This document shows, in pieces, positions 26,718-34,907 of a stretch of 64,000 nucleotides of DNA. The DNA comes from Clostridium disporicum (GTDB taxonomy: Bacteria; Bacillota; Clostridia; Clostridiales; Clostridiaceae). The notes under the pieces were generated by a model. The model ran no database searches and was not told the DNA's origin. It worked only from the letters and a program-made list of their open reading frames with translations. Each line of letters starts with the position of its first letter. Within the stretch, counting starts at the first letter, position 1. Location of the stretch: positions 62,001 through 126,000 of the forward strand of contig NZ_CYZX01000007.1 in NCBI RefSeq assembly GCF_001405015.1, given 5' to 3'. The translations under genes were made by a program, and so were the position numbers.

Positions 26718-27323
26718 ATGTATGAATATATTAAAGGGAAGTATATTGGTATAAATAAAGATTATGTAATTGTTGAAAATAATGGTATTGGATATAAAAT
26801 ATTTACTTCTGGAGCTACTATGGCTGAATTGCCAAAAGTATCGGAAGAAGTTATGTTATACTTAGAGCAGATAGTAAGGGAAGATTTTATTGGTATATAT
26901 GGATTCTCCACAAGAGAAGAATTAGAGATGTTTAAGTTATTACTATCAATAAATGGTGTTGGAGCAAAAGCGGCTTTATCTTTATTATCAATAAGTAGAA
27001 TAAATAATTTAAGATATGCTATATTAATGGGTGATGAAAAACATTTATGTAGGGCACCAGGAATTGGCAAAAAGACAGCAGGAAGAATAATTTTAGAACT
27101 TAAAGATAAAATCAAAACTGATGATGTGGTTGAAGGTGTTGATATTCAAGAAGGATTTAAAGATATTGCTCCAAGTAATGCAAATGTTGTGGGTGAAGCT
27201 TTAGGGGCATTATTAGCTTTAGGATATTCAGAAAAAGAAGCTGAGACAGCTCTTAAGAAAGTTGATAAAACACAGTCTGTTGAAAATATAATCAAGGAAT
27301 CATTAAGAGTATTAATGGGATAG
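26718..27323 (+). CDS. ruvA: Holliday junction DNA helicase subunit RuvA
   Basis: 201 residues, the usual length. The N-terminal OB-fold domain ([12 protein letters not shown]) is followed by helix-hairpin-helix motifs: [13 protein letters not shown] near 75-87 and [12 protein letters not shown] near 112-123. A C-terminal domain that binds RuvB ends the protein ([13 protein letters not shown]). RuvA tetramers bind four-way junctions and load RuvB rings to drive branch migration. The ruvB start lies 10 bases downstream, with GAGGTG between. It begins the ruvA-ruvB-queA-tgt-yajC operon. Confidence 0.97.
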   Translation: MYEYIKGKYIGINKDYVIVENNGIGYKIFTSGATMAELPKVSEEVMLYLEQIVREDFIGIYGFSTREELEMFKLLLSINGVGAKAALSLLSISRINNLRYAILMGDEKHLCRAPGIGKKTAGRIILELKDKIKTDDVVEGVDIQEGFKDIAPSNANVVGEALGALLALGYSEKEAETALKKVDKTQSVENIIKESLRVLMG

Positions 27324-27333
27324 AGGTGAAATA

Positions 27334-28371
27334 ATGGAGAGAATTATTACACCAGCAGAAATGCTAGAGGACGGAAATGGAGAGTTAAGTTTAAGACCTC
27401 AAAAGATAAATGAGTATATTGGTCAAGATAAAGTTAAGGAAAGATTAAATATATTTGTAAAAGCAGCTAAAACTAGAGGAGAAGCTTTAGATCATGTTCT
27501 TTTATATGGACCTCCAGGACTAGGTAAAACGACCTTAGCAAATATTATAGCTAAAGAGATGGGTGGAGATTTAAAGATAACTTCAGGACCTGCTATAGAG
27601 AGAGCTGGAGATTTGGCGGCTATTTTAACAACATTAAAAGACAATGATGTTTTATTTATAGATGAGATACATAGATTAAATAGAAATGTAGAAGAAATTC
27701 TTTATCCTGCAATGGAGGATTACGCTCTAGATATTGTTATAGGAAAAGGTGCTGCAGCTAAGTCGATAAGATTAGACTTGCCACAGTTTACATTAATAGG
27801 AGCAACTACAAGAATAGGAATGCTTAGTTCACCATTGAGAGACAGATTTGGTGTGTTATGTGATATGCAGTATTATACTGATGAGCAATTAAAAGAGATA
27901 ATAGTTAGATCTGCTTTTGTATTGGGCTGTGATATTACAGAAGAAGGGGCATTTGAGATTGCCAGAAGGTCTAGAGGAACACCTAGAATAGCAAATAGAT
28001 TATTAAAAAGAGTAAGGGATTATGCTCAGGTATATTCGGATTCTTTAATTAGTTATAAAGAAGCAAAAGAAGCATTAGAACTTTTAGAAGTAGACTCTAA
28101 AGGGTTTGATAGGGTAGATAATAAAATATTGGAAGCTATCATTGATAATTTTAATGGTGGACCTGTAGGAATAGAGACATTATCTTACTTTATAGGAGAA
28201 GAACTTGGAACCGTTGAAGATGTTTATGAGCCATATCTTCTTCAAAAAGGTTTTATAGTAAGAACAGCTAGAGGTAGAGTTGCAACAGATGCAGCTTATG
28301 CTCATTTAGGAAGGACAAAAAAGAAGAAAAAGCACACAAATCAAAAGAGCTTTTTTGATAGTGAGGAGTAA
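27334..28371 (+). CDS. ruvB: Holliday junction branch-migration ATPase RuvB
   Basis: 345 residues. An AAA+ ATPase with Walker [10 protein letters not shown] near residue 60, Walker B FIDEIHR near 108, sensor 1 in IGATTR near 150, the arginine-finger region SPLRDRFG, and a winged-helix C-terminal domain. It pumps DNA through the RuvA-junction complex. queA follows after 3 bases, with its GAGGAG site inside the last codons of ruvB, so the two are coupled. Confidence 0.98.
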   Translation: MERIITPAEMLEDGNGELSLRPQKINEYIGQDKVKERLNIFVKAAKTRGEALDHVLLYGPPGLGKTTLANIIAKEMGGDLKITSGPAIERAGDLAAILTTLKDNDVLFIDEIHRLNRNVEEILYPAMEDYALDIVIGKGAAAKSIRLDLPQFTLIGATTRIGMLSSPLRDRFGVLCDMQYYTDEQLKEIIVRSAFVLGCDITEEGAFEIARRSRGTPRIANRLLKRVRDYAQVYSDSLISYKEAKEALELLEVDSKGFDRVDNKILEAIIDNFNGGPVGIETLSYFIGEELGTVEDVYEPYLLQKGFIVRTARGRVATDAAYAHLGRTKKKKKHTNQKSFFDSEE

Positions 28372-28374
28372 AAA

Positions 28375-29400
28375 ATGAAAACAAGTGATTTTAATTTTGA
28401 TTTACCAGAGGAACTTATTGCTCAGCATCCATTAGAGAAGAGAGATTATTCAAGATTAATGGTGCTAGATAAAAAAACTGGAGAGATAGAGCATAGACAT
28501 TTTTATGATATATTAGAATATCTAAAAGAAGGAGATACTTTAGTTTTAAATAATACTAGAGTTATGCCAGCAAGACTTTTTGGTCAAAAAGAAGAAACAG
28601 GAGCTAAAATTGAATTCTTATTACTTAAGAGAATTGAAGGAGATAAGTGGGAATGTTTAGCTAAGCCTGGAAAAAAAGCTAAGATTGGAGCTACTTTTAC
28701 TTTTGGTGAAGGTAAGTTAAAATGTAAAGTAGTAGATATAGTAGAAGAAGGAAATAGAATTATTGAGTTTTCTTACGATGGTATTTTTGAACAAGTTTTA
28801 GATGAACTAGGAGAAATGCCACTTCCACCATATATAACTGAAAGGTTAGATGACAGAGAGAGATATCAAACAGTATACTCTAAGGAGAAAGGATCTGCAG
28901 CAGCTCCTACTGCTGGATTACACTTTACTGAAGAGTTATTAGAAAAAGTTCGTGAAAAAGGAGTTAACATAGCATATTTAACTTTACACGTTGGACTTGG
29001 AACTTTTAGACCAGTTAAAGTTGATGATGTAAATGAGCATGTAATGCATTCAGAGTACTATTGTCTTTCAGAAGAAGATGCTGATATCATAAATAATACT
29101 AAGAAAAATGGTGGGAGAGTAATATCTGTTGGTACTACATCAACAAGAACTCTTGAAACTATTGGAGATGAAAATGGATATGTGTCTGCAAAAAGTGGAT
29201 GGACTAATATATTTATATATCCAGGATATAAGTTTAAAGTTGTAGATAACTTAATAACAAATTTCCACCTTCCAGAGTCAACGCTAATAATGTTAGTTTC
29301 AGCTCTTGCAGGTAAGGAACATGTTATGAATGCTTATAATGAAGCTGTTAAAGAAAAATATAGATTCTTCTCATTTGGAGATTCAATGTTTATAAAGTAA
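28375..29400 (+). CDS. queA: S-adenosylmethionine:tRNA ribosyltransferase-isomerase QueA
   Basis: 341 residues. QueA converts 7-aminomethyl-7-deazaguanine at the tRNA wobble position to epoxyqueuosine using the ribosyl part of SAM. The N-terminal [10 protein letters not shown] and DYSRLMVLD motifs are visible, as are [12 protein letters not shown] near 50-60, a PTAGLHFT motif near 180 and the C-terminal [15 protein letters not shown]. It is coupled to ruvB upstream and followed 24 bases on by tgt, the preceding enzyme in the same pathway. No preQ1 riboswitch is present in this operon. Confidence 0.97.
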   Translation: MKTSDFNFDLPEELIAQHPLEKRDYSRLMVLDKKTGEIEHRHFYDILEYLKEGDTLVLNNTRVMPARLFGQKEETGAKIEFLLLKRIEGDKWECLAKPGKKAKIGATFTFGEGKLKCKVVDIVEEGNRIIEFSYDGIFEQVLDELGEMPLPPYITERLDDRERYQTVYSKEKGSAAAPTAGLHFTEELLEKVREKGVNIAYLTLHVGLGTFRPVKVDDVNEHVMHSEYYCLSEEDADIINNTKKNGGRVISVGTTSTRTLETIGDENGYVSAKSGWTNIFIYPGYKFKVVDNLITNFHLPESTLIMLVSALAGKEHVMNAYNEAVKEKYRFFSFGDSMFIK

Positions 29401-29424
29401 TACAAAAACTAAGGAAGTGAAATT

Positions 29425-30567
29425 TTGAGTAAAAAAAGATATACGTTACTAAAAAAAGACGGAAATGCTAGAAGAGGAAGATTTGAAACTCCTCATGGAA
29501 CAATTGAGACACCAGTATTTATGAATGTTGGAACTTTAGCTGCAATAAAAGGTGCAGTATCATCTATGGACTTAAAAGAAATAGGATGCCAAGTTGAACT
29601 TTCTAATACATATCATCTTCATTTAAGACCAACAGATAAGGTTGTTGCTAAAATGGGGGGACTACATGAATTTATGAATTGGGACAGACCAATACTTACA
29701 GATTCAGGTGGATTCCAAGTATTCTCACTTGCTGGAATGAGAAAAATTAAAGAAGAAGGAGTTTACTTTAATTCTCATATAGATGGTAAGAAAATATTTA
29801 TGGGACCAGAAGAATCAATGCAGATTCAAAGTAACCTTGCATCAACTATAGCAATGGCTTTTGATGAATGTATACCAAATCCATCAACAAGAGAATATGT
29901 TGAAAAATCAGTAGCTAGAACTAACAGATGGCTTGATAGATGTATAGCAGAGATGAATAGACTAAATTCTCTTCCAGAAACAATAAATAAAGAACAGATG
30001 TTATTTGGAATAAACCAAGGTGGATGCTATGAGGATATTAGAATCGAACATGCGAAACATCTTGCATCTCTAGATATGGATGGTTATGCTATTGGTGGTT
30101 TAGCAGTTGGAGAAACTCATGAAGAGATGTATAGAGTAATTGAAGCTGTTGTACCTCACTTACCAGAAGATAAGCCAATATATTTAATGGGAGTTGGTAC
30201 ACCTGAAAATATAATTGAAGCTGTAGATAGAGGTGTTGATTTCTTTGACTGTGTATTACCAGCTAGAAATGGTAGACATGGGCATGTATTTACTGGAGAG
30301 GGAAAGATAAATCTATTTAATGCTAAGTTTGAGCTTGATAATAGACCAATTGATGAAGGGTGCCAATGCCCAGCTTGTAAGCACTATACAAGAGCTTATA
30401 TAAGACATTTATTTAAAGCTAAAGAAATGTTAGCTATGAGACTTTGTGTACTTCATAATCTTTATTTCTACAATAAATTAATGGAAGATATAAGAGCGGC
30501 TATTGATGCAGGAAATTATAAAGAGTTTAAAGAACAAAAACTTAGAGAGTGGAATATAAAGAAATAA
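29425..30567 (+). CDS. tgt: Queuine/preQ1 tRNA-guanine transglycosylase
   Basis: 380 residues from a TTG start with AAGGAAGTG upstream. It exchanges guanine 34 in GUN-anticodon tRNAs for preQ1. Visible features: the catalytic Asp in LTDSGGFQVF, a second Asp in the FDCVLPARNGRHG segment, and a zinc site of CxC-x2-C (C-Q-C-P-A-C) with a downstream His near HNLYFY. Length and motifs are standard for bacterial Tgt. Coupled genetically to queA. Confidence 0.97.
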   Translation: MSKKRYTLLKKDGNARRGRFETPHGTIETPVFMNVGTLAAIKGAVSSMDLKEIGCQVELSNTYHLHLRPTDKVVAKMGGLHEFMNWDRPILTDSGGFQVFSLAGMRKIKEEGVYFNSHIDGKKIFMGPEESMQIQSNLASTIAMAFDECIPNPSTREYVEKSVARTNRWLDRCIAEMNRLNSLPETINKEQMLFGINQGGCYEDIRIEHAKHLASLDMDGYAIGGLAVGETHEEMYRVIEAVVPHLPEDKPIYLMGVGTPENIIEAVDRGVDFFDCVLPARNGRHGHVFTGEGKINLFNAKFELDNRPIDEGCQCPACKHYTRAYIRHLFKAKEMLAMRLCVLHNLYFYNKLMEDIRAAIDAGNYKEFKEQKLREWNIKK

Positions 30568-30688
30568 AATGTAAATAAAGTATTAACTTTACCTAATATT
30601 TCTTTAATAATTGACAGATTATTATGTAAATAGTATAGTTTTCATTGAGACTATCTTTAAAATTAATATAGAGAAGGGAATGAATATA

Positions 30689-30973
30689 ATGGGCAATGTA
30701 GGTGGAATGTTAGCTACTTTCTTACCATTAGTAATAATGTTCGGTCTTATGTACTTATTACTAATATTACCAGAGAAGAAAAGAACTAAAAAATATAATG
30801 CTATGTTATCAGAATTAAAAGTTAATGATGAAATAATAACTAGAGGTGGACTTGTTGGAAAGATTATAACTCTTGAAGATGAGTATATGGTAATACAATC
30901 AGGTCCAGATAGAACTAGATTTAAAATGCTTAAAACTTCAGTTTCTCAAAAAATAAATAAGAGCGAAGAATAG
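30689..30973 (+). CDS. yajC: Preprotein translocase auxiliary subunit YajC
   Basis: 94 residues from ATG 30689, which has GAGAAGGG ten bases upstream. An in-frame ATG at 30611 would add 26 unlikely residues, and the ATG at 30680 is too close to the ribosome site. One transmembrane helix (about 8-27) is followed by the RTKKYNAMLSEL and DEIITRGG motifs of YajC. It associates with SecDF at the Sec channel. It is the last gene of the ruv-queA-tgt group and ends at a hairpin that also holds the next gene's ribosome site. Confidence 0.93.
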   Translation: MGNVGGMLATFLPLVIMFGLMYLLLILPEKKRTKKYNAMLSELKVNDEIITRGGLVGKIITLEDEYMVIQSGPDRTRFKMLKTSVSQKINKSEE

Positions 30974-30982
30974 TAGAATAAT

Positions 30983-31026
30983 ACCTCCTTATGTATCATA
31001 AAAATGATACTAAGGAGGTGTTTTTT
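30983..31026 (+). terminator. Terminator after yajC whose right arm is the next gene's ribosome site
   Basis: ACCTCCTTA (30983-30991) pairs with TAAGGAGGT (31011-31019), and GTATCAT pairs with ATGATAC inside it, with an AAAA loop and one bulged T. Six T residues (31021-31026) follow and abut the ATG at 31027. The right arm contains AAGGAGG, the ribosome site of the downstream gene. Confidence 0.85.
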
Positions 31027-31404
31027 ATGGAAATAAAAAGTTATTTTAACAATGTACTAAAAGGTGTAGTTGGTGCTTTTGCAGTAACTGTATTACTTAC
31101 AGCTATTTTTTCTTTGCTTATATCTTTTGTAGAATTTAGTCCAGCTGTTTTTAGTGGAGTATTTGTAGTTATTACTTCATTAGGATTAATATTTGGAACA
31201 ATAGTTGCAGCTAAGTTGCAAGGAGAGAAAGGTTGGCTAGTTGGATTAGCGGTAGGGGTATTATTTTACATAGCTTTATACGCAACAGGAGTTTTATTTG
31301 GCGCCGAACCAACACTAGGAGTATATGATTTTATTAAATTTGGTTTAAGTGTTCTTGTTGGGACTTTATCAGGAATGCTTGGAATTAACTTAGGAAAAGA
31401 ATAG
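31027..31404 (+). CDS. TIGR04086-family small membrane protein
   Basis: 125 residues from ATG 31027. The in-frame ATG at 30991 lies inside the hairpin and is not used. Four hydrophobic helices are separated by short loops, with Gly-rich patterns (GLIFGTIVAAKLQGEKGWLVG) typical of the TIGR04086 family. This family is usually encoded next to yajC in clostridia, as here. Function unknown. Its ribosome site AAGGAGG is buried in the yajC terminator stem, so translation should depend on whether this hairpin is open. Confidence 0.8.
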   Translation: MEIKSYFNNVLKGVVGAFAVTVLLTAIFSLLISFVEFSPAVFSGVFVVITSLGLIFGTIVAAKLQGEKGWLVGLAVGVLFYIALYATGVLFGAEPTLGVYDFIKFGLSVLVGTLSGMLGINLGKE

Positions 31405-31418
31405 TTAATAATATAAGG

Positions 31419-31453
31419 AAAGATTTCACCTAAATATGGTGAAATCTTTTTAT
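31419..31453 (+). terminator. Terminator after TIGR04086 gene
   Basis: The stem AAAGATTTCACC pairs with GGTGAAATCTTT, followed by TTTATTT. Confidence 0.87.
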
Positions 31454-31549
31454 TTAATTAGGAAAAGCACTAATAAATAATATTTTTATACAATTAGATA
31501 TACTTATAATGTATAATGAAGAATAGAAAATTAATTTAAGGAGAAAATT

Positions 31550-32230
31550 ATGGATACTAATATATTAGGAATTATAATATCTTTTATATTTGTCTTAAGT
31601 ATTATAGGGATATCTACTATATTAACTAAAAAGAGAATAATATCTGGTGAGGCAAGTAGAAAGTTTATACATATAGGTGTATGTAATTGGTGGATAATAG
31701 CTATGATTTATTTTGATAATAGGTATTATGCAGCTATTGTTCCAGCTTTATTTGTAGTTATAAATTACATATCTTATAAATATAAAGTTATTGAAGCAAT
31801 GGAAAGAGATGGAGGAAAAAAAGATTTAGGAACTGTTTATTATGCTATCTCTTTATTAATACTAGCTTTACTTACTCTTGGTGACAGTGGTAAAGGATAT
31901 ATTGGTGCATTAGGTATACTAACTATGGGATATGGAGATGGATTCGCAGCGGTTGTAGGTACTTTTAAAGGAACTAAATATATTCCTATAGGTAGAAATT
32001 TAAAATCTAAAGAAGGAACACTTACTATGTTGGTAGCTACTTTTGCGGTAATAACTTTAATATTAGGTGTTTGTACAGATATATCAATCACAGGAGTTAT
32101 TTTATATGCAGTGGTATTATCTGTAGTAGCTACATTGCTTGAGCTATTCACACCACATGGGTTAGATAACTTATCCGTACCTCTAGGGATTTCACTTATT
32201 TACTACATAATTTCTATTTTTATGGGGTGA
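31550..32230 (+). CDS. SEC59/DGK1/VTE5-family polyprenol or lipid kinase
   Basis: 226 residues, mostly membrane helices. Family (COG0170) motifs are present: the SRKFIHIG segment near 44-51, the MGYGDGFAAVVG segment near 125-136 and a following KSKEGTLTM motif near 155. Characterised members are CTP-dependent kinases of dolichol, phytol (VTE5) or diacylglycerol. The N-terminal AxRK-type motif and the GDG motif support kinase activity. It is followed after 6 bases by a DUF92 gene, the family of phytyl-phosphate kinase VTE6. The pair may convert an isoprenoid alcohol to its diphosphate. The substrate here is unknown. Confidence 0.82.
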   Translation: MDTNILGIIISFIFVLSIIGISTILTKKRIISGEASRKFIHIGVCNWWIIAMIYFDNRYYAAIVPALFVVINYISYKYKVIEAMERDGGKKDLGTVYYAISLLILALLTLGDSGKGYIGALGILTMGYGDGFAAVVGTFKGTKYIPIGRNLKSKEGTLTMLVATFAVITLILGVCTDISITGVILYAVVLSVVATLLELFTPHGLDNLSVPLGISLIYYIISIFMG

Positions 32231-32236
32231 TATAAG

Positions 32237-33031
32237 TTGGAAATAATTATTGGATTAATAAGTTCTACTATAATTGCTTTAGTAGCATATAAGAAGAAAT
32301 CTTTAAATAAAAGTGGAATGATAGCAGCTATAATATTGGGAACCGCTATATTTAGTTTAGGTGGAAGTATTCCATTTACTCTTATGTTAGTATTTTTCAT
32401 TTCATCATCTATTATTTCAAAGATAGGTAAGAATAAGAAAAAAGGTTTAGACAAGATACATGAAAAAAGTGATGCAAGAGATTTTGTACAAGTTATTGCA
32501 AATGGAGGAGTAGCTGTAATATGCTTATTTCTATTTCAGAAAACTAAAGATATTAGATTCTTTATAGCTTCAGCAGTATCTTTTGCTGCAGCAAACTCAG
32601 ATACATGGGCTAGTGAAATTGGAGTGTTATCAAAAGGTAAAACTATATCGATAATTACAGGTAAAAAAATAGAAAAAGGAGTATCAGGTGGTATAAGCTT
32701 ATTAGGTACAGTATCTGCTTTTCTAGGAGCGACAGTAATAGGAATAGCATATACAACTATTTATATATTACTTGTAGGATATGATAAAAAGAGTTTAATA
32801 ATATTATTTATAATAATAATATTAGGATTTTTAGGTTCTATAGTGGACTCTATATTAGGAATAACAATTCAAGGACAGTATATTGATGATATTGAAGGAA
32901 ATATTACTGAAAAGAAATTTAATGGTAGGAAAGAGAATCGTTTAATATCAGGATTTAGATTTATCAACAATGATGTAGTTAATATTTTAAGCAACTTTAT
33001 AGTTACAACCTTATCTATATTAATTTTATAA
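32237..33031 (+). CDS. DUF92 (TMEM19/VTE6-like) membrane protein
   Basis: 264 residues from a TTG start with GGGGTGA upstream, 6 bases after the previous stop. Six or so hydrophobic helices. DUF92 signatures are clear: a KKSLNKSGMIAA-type N-terminal motif, the ANSDTWASEIG motif near 115-125 and SGGISLLGT near 151. A GSIVDSILG motif lies near 197, and a conserved NNDVVN motif near the C-terminus. The plant member VTE6 phosphorylates phytyl phosphate using CTP. It is probably co-translated with the polyprenol-kinase-like gene. Function by analogy only. Confidence 0.85.
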   Translation: MEIIIGLISSTIIALVAYKKKSLNKSGMIAAIILGTAIFSLGGSIPFTLMLVFFISSSIISKIGKNKKKGLDKIHEKSDARDFVQVIANGGVAVICLFLFQKTKDIRFFIASAVSFAAANSDTWASEIGVLSKGKTISIITGKKIEKGVSGGISLLGTVSAFLGATVIGIAYTTIYILLVGYDKKSLIILFIIIILGFLGSIVDSILGITIQGQYIDDIEGNITEKKFNGRKENRLISGFRFINNDVVNILSNFIVTTLSILIL

Positions 33032-33057
33032 TTAATAGCATTTATATAAAAAAGCAT

Positions 33058-33105
33058 AAATAAAACATGGACTACTTAATAATGTACTCCATGTTTTATT
33101 TATTT
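33058..33105. terminator. Bidirectional terminator
   Basis: A perfect 14-bp stem (arms 33058-33071 and 33088-33101, core AAACATGGA/TCCATGTTT), A-rich to the left and T-rich to the right. It sits between the DUF92 gene and the convergent 58-residue gene. Confidence 0.85.
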
Positions 33106-33141
33106 TAAATAGAGTTTTATTATGTTGTATTAAAAAGCAAA

Positions 33142-33318
33142 TTATACTTTTTCCTTTTTTAATATATCGATAATTTCGAAAAGTCTTATCTCTAGTTTAT
33201 TTATATCAGTTTCTAACCAGCCTTGATCTATAGCAGGAGCTTTACTTTTTTTATCAATAGTTCTTTGTAAATCATCTAGAATTCTAACATACTCTAAAGT
33301 TAAATCATAACAATTCAT
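33142..33318 (-). CDS. 58-residue helical protein, unknown function
   Basis: On the minus strand an ATG at 33316-33318 with AAAGGAG just upstream opens a 58-codon frame ending with TAA at 33142. The protein starts MNCYDLTLEYV. It is charged and predicted to be helical throughout, with a single Cys and no membrane segment. Its length and heptad-like leucines (EYVRILDDLQ, INKLEIRLFEIIDIL) suggest a small coiled-coil or helical hairpin. It has its own flanks: a shared terminator downstream and an A+T-rich promoter region upstream. I do not recognise a family. Confidence 0.62.
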   Translation of the reverse strand: MNCYDLTLEYVRILDDLQRTIDKKSKAPAIDQGWLETDINKLEIRLFEIIDILKKEKV

Positions 33319-33477
33319 AATTAATTACTCCTTTATTTAATCTATATTTATATATAGTATTAAAGAGTGAAAAAAATGCTACAAATTTTAAAGAATATAG
33401 AAGAAATATGAAAACAAAAGATGTAAACGGTTATAATTTGTAGTTTAGAAGATTATCACTAAAAGTAAAGATAAGCA

Positions 33478-33506
33478 TTGCAAAAATACTTGTCTACATT
33501 TATATT
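33478..33506 (+). promoter_or_regulatory. Predicted promoter of the MFS gene
   Basis: TTGCAA at 33478-33483, a 17-base spacer and TATATT at 33501-33506, 32 bases before the ATG. Confidence 0.58.
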
Positions 33507-33538
33507 AGTAAATATAAAAACTTTACAAGGAGAAAAAA

Positions 33539-34699
33539 ATGAAGAAGAAATCAGTTACTAGTTTATTAATATTAGCATTATTAATTCAGCTAGTTTTAAA
33601 CATGGCACATCCTGTAACTCCAGTACTTATAAGAAGTTTAGGACTTCCTAGCATTATGTTTGGTATATTTTTTGCATCTATGTCTTTAGGAAATTTTTTC
33701 TTTTCTCCAATTTGGGGAGGGCTTTCTGATACTAAAGGAAGAGTAAAATTTCTTGTTTTAGGTTTGTTTGGATATGGAGTTAGTCAATTGGGATTTGGAT
33801 TTGCAACTAATCCAATTCTTATAGTTATATTTAGAATACTTGGAGGAGCATTTGTTACTAGTTATTTGACGGTATCACTAGCTTATTTAACTGATATAAC
33901 TACAAAAGATAACAGATTAAAAATTATGTCTTACTATGCAGCTGTAACAACTATAGGAGGATCATTAGGATCTCTTTTAGGAGGAATACTAGGCAATACA
34001 AATTATAAAGTAACTTTTGTGTGGCAATTTATTTTAGCAGTAATATTAAGTTTAGCATTATATCTTGTATTAGAAGAAACTATTCAGAAAAAGAAAATTA
34101 AAGCAAATATTAAACTAAATACTTTTTCATTTAGTAAGTATAAAGACCTATTAAATAAAAACTTATTAGTTGTTATGATTCTTATTATGATGTTCTTTTT
34201 CTCATCAACAAGCTATAACTCATCAATAAACTATTATATTGAATCAATATTAAATTTACCACCTACTTTTAATGGTGTTTTCTTATCAATTGCTGGAATG
34301 GTTGGATTCTTAGCTAATATTATAATTACACCTATTATAGGTAAAAAGTTTACTAAAGAAGTTAGCTTTAAATACATAACATTGATTTTAGCATTAAGTA
34401 TGATGCTAGTTGGTTTATCCAAAAACTTAGTAATATTCTTTGGTGCAATAATATTATTTGTAGCAGTTGCAAGTGTTTATGTACCAGTACAACAAAATAT
34501 AGTTTCAACATTAGCAAAAGAAAATTACGGAACACTAATGGGATTACAAAATTCAGCTAAGGCTGTAGGCATGGTAATTGGGTCATTATTTGCAGGTGCA
34601 ATTTTTGATTTTGGAGAAAAGCTTCCGTTTATAGCATCAGCAATAATGTTATTTATTGGATTTGTAATTCTTATGAAAGTAAAGATAGAAGTTGAATAA
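33539..34699 (+). CDS. Major facilitator superfamily exporter
   Basis: 386 residues, twelve predicted helices. The MFS loop 2-3 motif reads GGLSDTKGRVKFL near 59-71. A motif-C-like glycine-rich helix 5 (GSLGSLLGGILG) marks the drug:proton antiporter DHA1 group, the family of multidrug exporters. The second half repeats the pattern (VQQNIVSTLAKENYGTLMG). It should export a small hydrophobic compound with proton influx. The substrate cannot be told. It is a single gene with its own promoter, convergent with the M28 peptidase gene across a hairpin-rich region. Confidence 0.87.
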   Translation: MKKKSVTSLLILALLIQLVLNMAHPVTPVLIRSLGLPSIMFGIFFASMSLGNFFFSPIWGGLSDTKGRVKFLVLGLFGYGVSQLGFGFATNPILIVIFRILGGAFVTSYLTVSLAYLTDITTKDNRLKIMSYYAAVTTIGGSLGSLLGGILGNTNYKVTFVWQFILAVILSLALYLVLEETIQKKKIKANIKLNTFSFSKYKDLLNKNLLVVMILIMMFFFSSTSYNSSINYYIESILNLPPTFNGVFLSIAGMVGFLANIIITPIIGKKFTKEVSFKYITLILALSMMLVGLSKNLVIFFGAIILFVAVASVYVPVQQNIVSTLAKENYGTLMGLQNSAKAVGMVIGSLFAGAIFDFGEKLPFIASAIMLFIGFVILMKVKIEVE

Positions 34700-34890
34700 A
34701 AGTGCGAAGCACTTTGGTGAAAAGTTTGAATTCGTCAAAAGTGAAAAATCAGGTGAAGCTGGGGAGAAAAGATAACTGCCGTGACGGTGAAAGGATTGCC
34801 TATGGCAATTGGAGAAAGTGTGTATATGCTACTAATTTCCTTACTACGTTAGTAGCATTTTCACCTCCATGCAGTCTACTTTTCACCTGA
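34699..34890. repeat. Branched multi-hairpin intergenic element
   Basis: Five local hairpins: 34699-34715 (AAAGTGC/GCACTTT), 34725-34739 (TTTGA/TCAAA), 34777-34789 (TGCCG/CGGTG, two G-U pairs), 34795-34809 (ATTGCC/GGCAAT) and 34826-34858 (ATGCTACTA/TAGTAGCAT). They are joined by GGTGAAA-type spacers. The spacers themselves pair at long range: GGTGAAAAGT at 34716 with ACTTTTCACC at 34878, and GGTGAAA at 34786 with TTTCACC at 34859. The result is a nested branched structure in the gap between two convergent genes, richer in G+C than its surroundings. A 62-codon open frame across it is not credible as a gene. Confidence 0.75.
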
Positions 34891-34907
34891 GAGCCTTAGC
34901 CTGAACT

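Noticed and set aside
33422..33435. Possible CcpA cre-like site TGTAAACGGTTATA upstream of the MFS gene
   Set aside because: One mismatch to the cre pattern and lies well upstream of the promoter. Such matches are common by chance in A+T-rich DNA.
34702..34890. 62-codon open frame downstream of the MFS gene
   Set aside because: It crosses five hairpins and long-range inverted repeats, has no ribosome site, and its predicted protein is low in structure. The DNA or RNA structure explains the region better.
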